Source: Zonotrichia leucophrys gambelii (taxonomy: Eukaryota > Chordata > Aves > Passeriformes > Passerellidae). Taken from it: a DNA stretch of 64,000 bases. Position numbers and translations under genes: made by a program. How positions within the stretch are numbered: the stretch's first letter is position 1; every line of letters starts with the position of its first letter. The notes beneath the pieces were generated by a model, which was not told the origin of the DNA, did no database searches, and saw nothing but the letters and a program-made list of their open reading frames with translations. Positions 15,287 to 26,100 of the stretch are shown piece after piece. The stretch covers positions 13,580,599 through 13,644,598 of the forward strand of contig NC_088177.1 of NCBI RefSeq assembly GCF_028769735.1, in the 5' to 3' direction.

Positions 15287-18200
15287 TGCTCCTGGGAGCG
15301 GGCCTATGTTCAAATCCACCACGGTGACCGTGCGAGATGACTGCAGTGATGTCCCCAAAAGTGCTGCCACAGATTCTGCCCAGAGCCAGGACTTCAGCTG
15401 CACGCTGATGCACGATGCACAGAACTGCAAGGACATGGCTTCTGTTATTTCTCCCTCTCCTGGAGATGCAGGAGGTCAGCAATCCGACCCTAACAAATGC
15501 GGGGATCAGCTTCAAGGAGCTCAAGGACACAGAGTTGGGTTCTCCTTTGCTTTTCCCAAGAAAGCAGCAGTCAAACTGGAGTCTTCAGCTGCTGTTTTCT
15601 ATGAGTTTAATGAGGAAGCCTCCATGGAGCATGGATTTAGCAGGAGGAGTAGGTTTGTTCCAGGAACGTGCAGCCTTCAGTCTCCTTCGGCAGCAGCAGA
15701 AATAGCCGTGTGCCCTGAGGAGAAACACAACTGCTCTCACCCACTGGTGGAGAAATGCACGGACACAGCAGAGGCTCCTGAAGCTCAGGAGCTGTCCAGT
15801 GAAGGGAGCAGGGTGCTGGAGAGCCCAGCCTTGCCTCCTGCCATGCCCCACTCAAAGCAGCTGGTGTCCCCAGACACGGATGGCCACGGTGTGGGTGTGA
15901 GTGTGGCCGAGTTAGGGGACCAAAGGGTGGCCCTGGCTGCAGACAGTGCCCAGGTCCTGCCCCTGTCCCCAGAGGTGCAGGCAGACAGAGCTCCTGAGCA
16001 GGAACTGGTGGAGGAGTGCTCCTCTCTGCAGGATGCTGCAGAGGAAAACTGTAATGATGGGAACAGGGATGCACCTGCAACTGAAACTGAAATAAAAACT
16101 CTGGGGGCCGATGCAGCAGCTCCAGCACCATCTGAAGAAGGTAGTGAAGCCCCAAAGGGCAAACCAGATGTATACAAAAGACCCTGTCAGCCCTTTGTTC
16201 CTGTACTCAGCAAATATGGATCAAATGTTCTTCAGTGGCCATCAGAAATGTTAATTTACACAAGTACAGACCCATCAATTTCTTATAGCTGTAATCCTTT
16301 ATATTTTGATTTTAAGTCATCAAGACCAAGTGAAAGCCAAGAAAAGCCCAAGCATCAACCCAACATACCTCATTTGCACCATAAAACTGAATCTGATCAT
16401 ATCTTAGTCTCAGATTTTACAAAAAGACCGACTTCAGAGTGTGGTGATTATGAAGTAGAAGTGAATAAAAACGTGTGCAACTATACAATACCCCTGTTAA
16501 GTGATGTTTCCCTCTTCAGAAATTGTGACCTTGCAAAAAATCAAAACAAAGTGTCCTTGGATGAGTCATTCAGGATTAGAAAAATAGAAAAGTATCACAT
16601 ATCTCATAACCCCTTACGACAAAACACTGTGATAGATGAGAAATACAACAAAGTCTGGATCAAAGAAGGCCATGAAAAATGGCTTCACAAAAGCAGAAAA
16701 CGGAAAAGGAGAAGAAAATTATGTCACTGTCATTATCATCACTGTGGAGACACAACAGTAGCAGAAATGGAGATGTCTCCAGTAACTGAAAAAGAAGTTG
16801 CTTACAGAGATGAAAATAAATATCAGCACCTCCAAAACAATGCAGAGAAGTGCAGGCACGATGCAGGAAATATCTGGTTTACTGCAGGCGAGGTGCAGCA
16901 GCCACAGCCAAAATTTGGCATTGACAGTGGTCCTAAGAGAGTCGTGTCTGCCTCAGATCACATTCACTGGGACAGAGGCTGGTGTGACTTTTGGAGTGCA
17001 AAAGGCAGCGCCCATCACCACCATGGCTGTAAGGGAGCACACAGGAAGAGCAAAGGCAGCTCCCGGAGGCAGGCCAAGCAGCTGAGCTCCAGGAGGCACA
17101 GCCTAAGGCACTCCAAAACGTGCTGCAGATGGAAAGTCAGGAGGCCGAGCTGTAGCCCAGAGCATAAATGTTTGGGACAGTGCAGTGAGGAGAAGGGGCC
17201 GAGCCAAACCCAGCCCACAAAGAGGGGTTACAGTGTTCTGACAGAAGAGCCCGAGAAGCCGCACCGCAAGCGGAGGCAGCACACCTATTCCTACTCCTCT
17301 TCCTCAGATGAAAGCTCCTGTGGACAGGCATTATCAGCAGAGGAATACCTAAGGCAAGGACATGCTTTAGGTGCCCACCACAGGGCAAAAGGGAAACGCA
17401 GGAAAAGGAAGGCGAGGATCCATCATGTTTTCCTCGACAGGAACGCAAAAAGTGAGACCTCTGAATCTTCCAAAGAAAATTCTGCCAGTTCTACAGTAAA
17501 TATTGTGGGGGAGTTACCGACTCAAGACAATCTAGGGGGAACTAATGCAGCTCCCAGGGATGATGATGCAAAAGACAGGGATGAAACAATGGAGCTGGAG
17601 GAGAGCAAGGCACCTATGGAAAGTGCAGATCTGCAGGTAGTGGAAGATGATAAAGCGACGGCGTGCTCAGTGATGGAGAGTGCACCAGCCACGCTTCCCG
17701 ATGGCGCCATCACAACTTCTGCTGCTCCTGCTGCCCCCCAGCACAGTGCTCCAGCGACTGCTGTCAAACAGGGTGCTCCCCAAGAGGGAAAGAAAAAGGA
17801 AAACGTCAACAGCCGCGAAAACCCAGCTCGTTACAAAGTTCCCGTCCCTAACAGACACTTGGAACAAACTCCTCCCAAATCCTATCTTTGCCATTACGAG
17901 CTGGCCGACTCTCTCCCGCACGAGAAGATGGGCGAGGTGGCCGGCGAATGGCTGCAGTGCAATCCTGGCATATTCAGCAGCCCCCCTCCCTTGCCATTCA
18001 AAGAAGCACACCTCAACACCCACACCTTCCTAACCACCGAGCAGCTCATAGCCCCCTTCCCCCTGCCCGACCAGGCCCTGCTCTTCCCTCCCGACAGCCC
18101 GGAGAAGTTCAAGGAGCTCCCCTCGGAGGCCTACCCTCAGCAGATGGTGCCGCAGAACGTGCTGTCGGCCAAGGTGAAGTTCGCCCTGGCCCCACCAGCC

Positions 18201-18536
18201 CTGCCACCGCTGCCACCGCCGCCGCTGCGCTCCAGCTCGGTGACCACCATCCACCACACGGTGCTGCAGCATCACGCCGGGGTGCTCAAGGTGCTGCAGC
18301 CGCACCAGCAGTTCCTGTCGCAGGTGCCGGCCCTGTCCAGAGCGCAGCCCTTGGCCCAGCTGGCCGTGTCCCCGGCAGGCCAGGCCGCGCTGGTGGCACC
18401 GCCGCCGCTGCCGCTGCTGCCGCCCGCCGTGCTGCCGCCCGCGCCGCTGCCCTTCCCGCCGCTGCCGCACCCCGCCGGCTTCCCCTCCCTGCTGGCCCCG
18501 CACCCCGCCGTCATCCCCCTGCAGCCGCTCTTCTAG
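15287..18536 (+). CDS. ZNF804A: ZNF804A terminal coding exon 4
   Basis: This exon encodes most of ZNF804A, a nuclear and synaptic zinc-finger protein linked in humans to schizophrenia risk. It starts at 15287 with the last base of a split Cys codon, then APGSGPMFKSTTVTVRD. It stays open for 1,082 further codons to a TAG ending at 18536. Human-like landmarks in order are GFSFAFPKKAAVKLESSAA, PFVPVLSKYGSNVLQWPSEM, YSCNPLYFDFKSS (from 16284, about residue 462), a basic cluster KSRKRKRRRK (about residue 596), a His/Cys-rich stretch, SYSSSSDESS, a second basic cluster KGKRRKRKAR (about 830), SYLCHYELADSLP, VTTIHHTVLQHH and the C-terminus HPAVIPLQPLF. No further zinc finger or enzymatic domain is visible; most of it looks disordered. 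The last 200 residues are very proline-rich. The human polyalanine run after TVLQ is missing. The AUG-initiated frame opening at 15258 is an artefact of intron read-through. Confidence 0.97.
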
Positions 18537-18950
18537 GACACACGGAAAAACAAAAATAAGGGGAAAAAAAAGGCCTTCATCCAAACTGCTGTTTCTTAAA
18601 CTGGTTAAAATTCCTTGCTCCTCGGGAAGCATTTACTGTAAGTATATGGATGCAAGAAACATTGAGACCTACACTATTGCTAAAGCACTGAATAGTCCGA
18701 TACTAATTACGAACTATATATATATGTGAAAATCATGTCTTAGAATATGTATAATGTATATAAAATATATTTATAGTTCTATAACTTATGTTGTAAAGTA
18801 TTCACTTTTTCGTTTTTTTATCTTTGTGTATTTGCACCTATTTAATGTTTAGACAAAGCTGATGCACTATGTTTTGTACTATGTTCTCTGAAACTGTAAA
18901 TCTAGTGACAAACTATCTCTTGCAATAAATTTTTGTTAACTACTTAAGCA
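18537..18950 (+). other. ZNF804A: ZNF804A 3' UTR (proximal form)
   Basis: AT-rich sequence follows the stop codon, with TATATA and TTTATA runs. It ends about 20 bases after the AATAAA hexamer at 18924-18929. A T-rich and GT-containing stretch (TTTTTGTTAAC) follows the hexamer and could serve as a downstream element. The exact cleavage site is inferred. A longer isoform using later signals, such as the AATAAA near 21055, cannot be excluded. Confidence 0.7.
18924..18929 (+). terminator. ZNF804A: Polyadenylation signal AATAAA
   Basis: This is a canonical AATAAA hexamer 388 bases after the ZNF804A stop, in the context TGCAATAAATTTTTG. It is the first canonical hexamer downstream of the coding region. 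Confidence 0.75.
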
Positions 18951-19418
18951 TATCAAAAATCTTTCATTATAAGCCTCATGGATGTTGTTCTTCCATGTCC
19001 TCCTGCAGCTGGATAGCATCCTCTGCCCCTGCTATGCTGGGATAACCAGGTTTCCTACACGCCAGTGATTTATCAGGGAGGCTCAGAGGCCAATACCTCG
19101 AGGGCAGCTGTCTCACCAAGCCAGAGAGAAAGGGTAATAGATGTGTTTGTGTTAGCAGCTTGATGTCACCGTGACAAATTTTGCCCACTTGTACTGTGTG
19201 CACACACTGCTGACTGGTGGAGCTGATCCCCACTATACCAAACCACAGAAAGGCAATGTAACAAACATAATGCTGGTGCTGGAAGGGGAAGAAAGGCCAA
19301 TATTGACAGCAGCTTGGCTTGGAGGGAATGTTGCTTGTAGTGGAAGGGTAGAGCCTTGGTTCCACCCAGCAGAGAGAGGTCCTTGCTGCTGGGCACCGTG
19401 TGAAGGCAGCAAGAACAC

Positions 19419-19522
19419 AGCAGCAGGTAGGGGACATCAGGAAACCCACCATGGTTTGATACAAATTCTTAGCAGCAGGAAGGGGACATCAGGAAACCCA
19501 CCAGGGTTTGATACAAATTCTT
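19419..19522. repeat. 52-bp tandem duplication
   Basis: Two head-to-tail copies (19419-19470 and 19471-19522) each run from AGCAGCAGG through GGGGACATCAGGAAACCCACC to GATACAAATTCTTA, with very few mismatches. The similarity suggests a fairly recent slippage or duplication. Confidence 0.9.
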
Positions 19523-20096
19523 ACCTCACTTCACCCCCCCCCCACCCTTCTTCCGGCAGCATTTCACTAAAGATAATAGAATACCACAGCGTAGAGATTA
19601 ATTGAAGTAATAATGTACTGCCATTGTTTCTAACTGTGTTTCAGAGACTTCTCCCTACCTCTGCAGCCTTTTCATTGCTGTCAGACCTCACCCAGCTTTA
19701 GCTGGTGCAATCTCCTCATTTGCTTTTAGCATGAGGTGTATCAGAGCCATGCCTGCGACAGTCCAGAATAAAAGCAGAAGTCATTCTGAGGTAGAGCCAT
19801 CCCTTTGAGTTAAAATGAAGTGTTATCATGTGAGTGAAGCCAAGGATTTGCAGCATGAAGGTTAGTGCTAGAAGTAGGCCCTCCATAAGAAAAGGTAGGT
19901 AGGCTCTCCCCATTAATTACTTCTTTTCACCTTTTTATATACTATAATAAAAATCATATAAAGTCGAACTGGAAGAATAGTGAATTTTAAGCATTATTAA
20001 TAGACACTGCATATTAATAGCTACAGGCATAAAGTAATGCTATATCTTACAACATATATATCTGAATCTTATTTTCTGCATCGATAGCATTAGGAG

Positions 20097-20146
20097 TTAC
20101 CTGTATGGATATTGCAAGAACTTACCTGTACGGATATTGCAAGTTT
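20097..20146. repeat. 25-bp tandem duplication
   Basis: The word TTACCTGTAYGGATATTGCA occurs twice at 25-base spacing (20097 and 20122) with one T/C difference, followed by AG in both copies. Confidence 0.85.
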
Positions 20147-23100
20147 TAGTATAATATCACATCAAAACTGTGGCAAACAATATCTTGCCACTGTGATTAC
20201 AGTCACCTGCTCAAGGGACGTGATCTTCCCATGTGGTGTGGTCACAAAGGGCTAATTTATGTGTTAAAAAGCAAAAAGTTGCCAAGGAAGAGCAGATGAG
20301 CAGCCAGGTTCTGGAGAGTGCCCGTATCCCCCACCTGAGGCTGCAGCAGGGAGTGGGAGTGGGGAGCATCCCCCCTGTGATGCCAGAGGGAAGGTATGTT
20401 TTCTCTAGCTCTAACTTCCGGTGGGTGCCCGTTTCTATTCATGTGGTACCTGAGAAATACAGGACTAAGTGACTTTATACTGCTTTATTTCCAGAGGCTG
20501 CTGCAGAAGGTGTTTGTCTCCCCTCTACACCCTCTGCGGCCGGGCAGGGGAATCTCCTTTGGAGGCGGGAGGGTTGTCCTGGGTGATTTGGGTCCCTTGG
20601 GTGACTTGTCCTGGCTCTTGCCCTTCTGATCTCCCATCAAAGACAAAACCCATCTCATCATAGAGAAAAAAAGAAAAAAGAATCCACATAGGACTAATAC
20701 GGTTGCACGTTCTGGCAGAGTAAAGATAGCCAATTTAAAATTTTCAGTTGCAATGTTCATTGAAAAATCCCATCTGTGAACTTGGAGGTCCACATTTTTT
20801 TCCCCCAAAATGTTCCAACGCCTTCGAATTCTTCTTTTTTCCTTCCAATTTAAATTATTTTAGGTTGTTAAACAGTTTTAAGACATTGCACAATTCTTTA
20901 TTATCTACTGTAATTGCTGTTCAATAGTGTATAAACTATTTAAAATATAAGACTAATAACCATAAAATGTAATAATTTTCTAAGATGGTATTGCCTTTAA
21001 TGCTAGAACTGTTTGTATATGTGACTTCATATGTAAAAGCAAAAGCAGTATAAAAATAAATAAGTTAAGTTTCAAATTGAACACACTAAATTAAATTACC
21101 TAATGAAATATTCTTTTGAGTTTCTGGTTTATTATTAAATACATAATTCCTAGTAAGTTATGTAAGGGTAGTTCTTCTTTTGTATCTTTTATCTGGTATT
21201 TCAGATTAAATGTGTATTTTTATTCCATAAATTGGTAGTTTAATTTAGAAACAAAGAACTATTGCAAGTGCTAAGTAATTGAATTTTTATAATCCTAAAT
21301 AAATTCTACCCAATTCCTTAAATGTAATAATTTACTTCTGAATTTAAAAATTTGCACAGATCTAGTGTGTTTAAGTTTAAGTGTGTCTAAGCTGAATTTA
21401 CTGTGTAAGCAGTAAAAGTGTTGCTCCCAAAGGGCAAGAATTAGACCTTGGGACAGAGCACTGTGTGAGGTTAGAGAATTTGTGATTTCCCAGAGCAGCT
21501 CTGCAGAGAAACTCCTGAAAAGGCACTATGTTCCACAGAGAGGAGAAGAAAACCTTTATTTTGGTCCTTAGAAAGTTGCAGCCTGCCCAGACTGACCTTC
21601 CTGGGGACATTCCATTTCTCAGGTAACCTGAGCCATGAAATAATAATGGTCCAGAGGAGCTCTTGGGCATTAAGGAATGCTCAGAGGGACATTTTGGATA
21701 ACTGGGCTCTTGTCTTGTGTCTGTAAGTGCACAGAATTTTTTTAATGTTGACAATATATGCAAAGAATGGGGCTGGTAATTTGGTTTCCTTCACAATCTG
21801 GAAGCTGCACGAGTTAATTGCTGGGGAGAAATCAAGTTTCGGATTCTACACAAATGGGCAATGGGTTGTGGCCCACTGAAAAACTGCAGGTCACAGTCTT
21901 TGGTAAAATAAACAATTTGTATGGAGGATCACTGAGTGAGAATGGTTTTACCTTTCAGTTTAATCAAACAACAACCAAATGGTCATGAAGCAATGTCTTC
22001 TTTACCTGTCGTGTTAACTTTTTATTAGCTTGACAATTTTTTGCACTTGTAAGAGTCCTTTTAGGTATGGTATTGGAACAAAGCTTTCCAAAGCTATTGG
22101 AACATCCAATTCTCTTTATTCCTGTACATGATGATGTGCTGCTAATACAACAGATCACATGGCTATAATTCTTCTGACAAGTTTCTTTTCTGCAACTGTG
22201 CTTTTCTCTCAAAATAACTGTTTTCCGTTATGGTAATATTTACTTGATATGCTGCAGTTAAAATACAGCTTTAAATGTATTTGTTCAGGTTCTTCCTTGG
22301 TGTAAATTTATGTACAGCCTCTGGCTTTGGTTTGTAACCACCAAAAATCACTTGTGCTGCAATGCCAAGGGTTTTGTTAACTCCCCCAGATTAAGGCAAT
22401 ACATTATGACCACGTGAATGTATTTTGAAGACAGTTCCTTGTTTGTAAGTAAGGTGGTAAATTTTAATCTGATATGGGTGTTTTGCTGCGGTGCTCAGAG
22501 TGTACATGTTCTAAACTCCATACATTCATTTTCTGCTCTCCAATTACTGTGCATTGCCCAAAGGCTTGTGTATGTGCAGCAGTGCACACATTTATGCCAT
22601 GTGCCTACCAGTTGTAAAATATTACAGCTCTATATTAACTCTCTTTATTGAAAGTAAAGACATTTTTACTGTATAAAGATCATTGGATATTTTTAAATTA
22701 ACATGACTGACTATCTCAATGTGTATGTTATTTCATAGATCACTTTAATTTAGTATTTGCAGCAGGCATGGTTTTGTATGTTATGTTCTCCCTTCTCCTC
22801 TTTACTTCAGGAACTATATAAAGTTTTCTATTTTTCTCTGTGACTAAGATTATCAGAGTTTATGAGAACTTGCCTATTTATGAAAATTAACCAGGCTAAT
22901 TTATTACTTTCATCTGCAATAATTAGTGTACCAACTTTACAGATTATAAGACATCTTATTTTTTGCTTCAAGCTTCTGTTTTATATTATGGGTATTTATA
23001 AAAGGTTATAAGGGAGAATTTCTACCCTGAGTCTAAATTTTGACCAGTTAGTGAATTTTTGAAATCAATGGAATCCAAGGAAGATTTTCCATTAGTGTTA

Positions 23101-26100
23101 CTGAGGATTTATTTTGACTGGAGCATGAGGCCTCTTTATTTATTAAAACTGCCTAATACTTGCTGCTTTCAGGTAAATAATAATTTCATGAGGTGTGATG
23201 AGGAGCACAGTCTGGTAAAGAAAAATGAATCCATTTTTAATCAGTCTTCTACCTCCTTTGTTGCCAGGCTGTTTATATAATTAATGACTATAAAGTTATA
23301 TCTTTAAAATTTCTGTTCTGTATCATCAGTGTTTTGAAACATGGGCATGAACGTGTTTCTAGTCTAGTTTCTACATGTTCTTCTAGTCTAATACCAAAGA
23401 GAAAAACAGTTCATTGGAATATTTATTTCTCTACCTGTACAGGCTCACTTAGACATTTTAATAAGTAGAACTACATTAATACAATATGCAGGTGGCATAA
23501 TGCATCAGTAATCTTTATTTTTGCTGGGATAAGATCAAAATGTGCAAATCCATGTAGAGAAAAGCACTAGCAAGCTTCACATGTGAACCCATGATGAATA
23601 CAGTATTATTTATGAGAATTAAAGATGGTTGCTCTTAAATCAGAAGTGGTGTTTGTTTGCTATGAATGAGACTTTAAAAGAGATTTTTTTTTTCCTCAAA
23701 AGAAACAGCAAACAGGAAAATAATTTTGAAAATACTTGTTTGTAAATCAGCTGGATAAAACCCGTGTACCTTTCTCATGGATGAGAAACAGCAAGTAAGT
23801 ATTGGACATTCAAAATCCTACATGACATAAGGAAAAATTTTACATTTACATAAGGAAAAAAAATTTACACTTCTAGTGCAGTCTTACCTTGATTTAATCC
23901 AGTGAAACCTGCAGGAGCAATTAGGAGATTCATTTAAATGAATATATTTGCACTACTGTGAATACGGAGAAAGTGAAGCCCAGCTCGGGTCCAAATTTTT
24001 TGTTGCAATGCACCTCAGATTTAACAGCCTAAATCATTTGACCCCAAAGCTTCTTGAATGTAACAGACTCTTGTATAAATGGCTTTTATATCACTGGAGT
24101 GCTGGAAAGAGTGACAGTGCAATCCAGAGAAATCTCTCCTCCCATGCCAATAATGCCTGCTGAAGCAATCACTGTAGGAGATGCTGGAGGGAGGAAACCT
24201 GAACTGGACAATACTAATAATACTTTTTCCTTGTGGGATCGAAGGTGAAAATGGAACCTTACCTGCATTTTGGTGCTTATACATCTCCAGGTGTGCATGT
24301 GTTTGTACACGTGTACCAACTTACTGCCTTAGGATTTTTTTTTTTCCAGGCATATTTAAGTAGTGGTATGAATATCTTATTTGAAATCTACATAGCAGAA
24401 AGGGAGAAATCACTGAAGGGAGGAATATTGACACAGAAAAATAAGGAAAAAAGTGGTTTTAATATAACGAACCTATCTTTTCCTCTTGAGGGTGGAGGGA
24501 AGTTGCATAAAGTTATTTCACTTGCTTTTTATCAGATGCCTCTGCTTTGTATCTCTTTACCAGTGAAATTAGTAGTGCTGTTTGCCTCAGCTGGTCTGTC
24601 AATCCATCAGTGTCAAAATAAAAAAAATAAAGTCAGGTTAGCAGGAGAAAATCTGCATACAGTTTGCTCTTAATAAAGTCCCTTTTGTCTCTGGAGAAAT
24701 TATTCATGGAGAGAACCCTCAGTGTGCAAAATAAGCCCGTTGCTCTCCCTGCCACTGCCTACAGCTGCATGTTTGCTCACCTTTTCCTAACTTGTCATTC
24801 TCCAGGAGCAGAAGAAATGAAAAGGGAGTTATTTTCTTCCAGTGCCACCAGCTGAAGAAGTCTCAGGTCTCCAGCTGGGTTTCCTCAGCTCTGTTGGATG
24901 TTGGTGCAGTTGCTTGCTCATGGCAGAGGTCAGTCAGGACTCTGTTCTTCAAGCCATAAGAGGAAACCAAATCTGGGCTAGGTGTATTTTGGGGTTTATT
25001 TTCCATAAAATGATGTGGACCATTGAATGTGGTATTGGTTAATAAAAAAGGCAAAATGCTATTAAAGGTTGTAAAAAGCAGATTAAATGGAAGCTAAGTG
25101 TTGGGGTGAGATACAGAGTGTTGATCACAAAAGGTTTCACGAGGGAGTTGTGTAAGGTAAGAAATTGATAATGAAGAAAAAGAGCAATATAAATGATATT
25201 TTACTTAAAATGTTAAGTACCCTCACATAGACAACATCTGTGCAAGAAAAAGCAGTTTTGAGTCACCAGTCAAGTACTGGGAGCTGAATTTTGGGCAGCA
25301 GTGTTGTATGGGAAGTAGGACAGTATGCACTGAGGCAGCAGGAATTGCTACTCTGAAGAATGTCTTGAAGGACAATAAAAAGTGGGTTTACTTTTGGAGG
25401 CAAAGGCGGCGATGAGGGGAGTCAGACCTGCCAATATTGAGGAGCTGGATGGTGGAGCAAAGAGCTACAAATGAGGCTGGGTGGAGGGGAAGCACTGCTG
25501 CAAGAGTTCTTAAAGACAAGTTTCCAGAAACTCAAGCCTGTAGAAATCAGTGATAATTAATCTCTAGAACCCCCCTGCCTCCTTTTTATTCACTTATCCT
25601 GGGGGGGTATTTCTACTTTTAACCCCAGGATGGTGAGGGCTGGGTTTCCCTGCCACGGCACTGTGGCATGCAGGGATCCTGCAGCAGCTGGGGGACTGAT
25701 TCCCTGGAAAGGCTGAAGACACAAGCAGCTCTTTAGAGTGTTTTTCAGATGCAGGGAAACACAAGTGGAGGCCAGTTCAGTGTGTGGGTGAGAGGGGAGT
25801 GCATCAGGCTCTGTGTGCTGCAGTGTCACAGTGTCACATCAGAGCTGCCTCTCCCCTCCGTTGTTCAGTCACTGCGCAGTGTTTGGAGAGATGCATCAGC
25901 AGGAGCAGCTAAATATGACAGGATTTTCCTCAAATGCTGCAGCTACCCAAACACCCCTCTTTGCAAGATGATTTTAAATAAAACTGCATGCCTTTTGATG
26001 GCAGAGCTGAGACCCCTTTCCAGGGAGTGTGGATGTCTGGGGAGCTGTTGGCTGCTTTCCATCTCCACCTTGCAACGGGGAGGAGCAGGGCAGGGCTGAG

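Noticed and set aside
15637..16155. 172-codon minus-strand frame inside exon 4
   Set aside because: Antisense shadow of the ZNF804A frame with no recognisable motif.
17888..18559. 223-codon plus-strand frame overlapping ZNF804A in another frame
   Set aside because: Ala/Pro/Arg-rich by-product of the same GC-rich region. The true frame matches ZNF804A to its known C-terminus.
18030..18632. 200-codon minus-strand open frame opposite the end of ZNF804A exon 4
   Set aside because: It is a composition shadow: GC-rich, proline-coding sense DNA makes stop codons rare on both strands. The peptide is Gln/Arg/Gly low-complexity with no domain.
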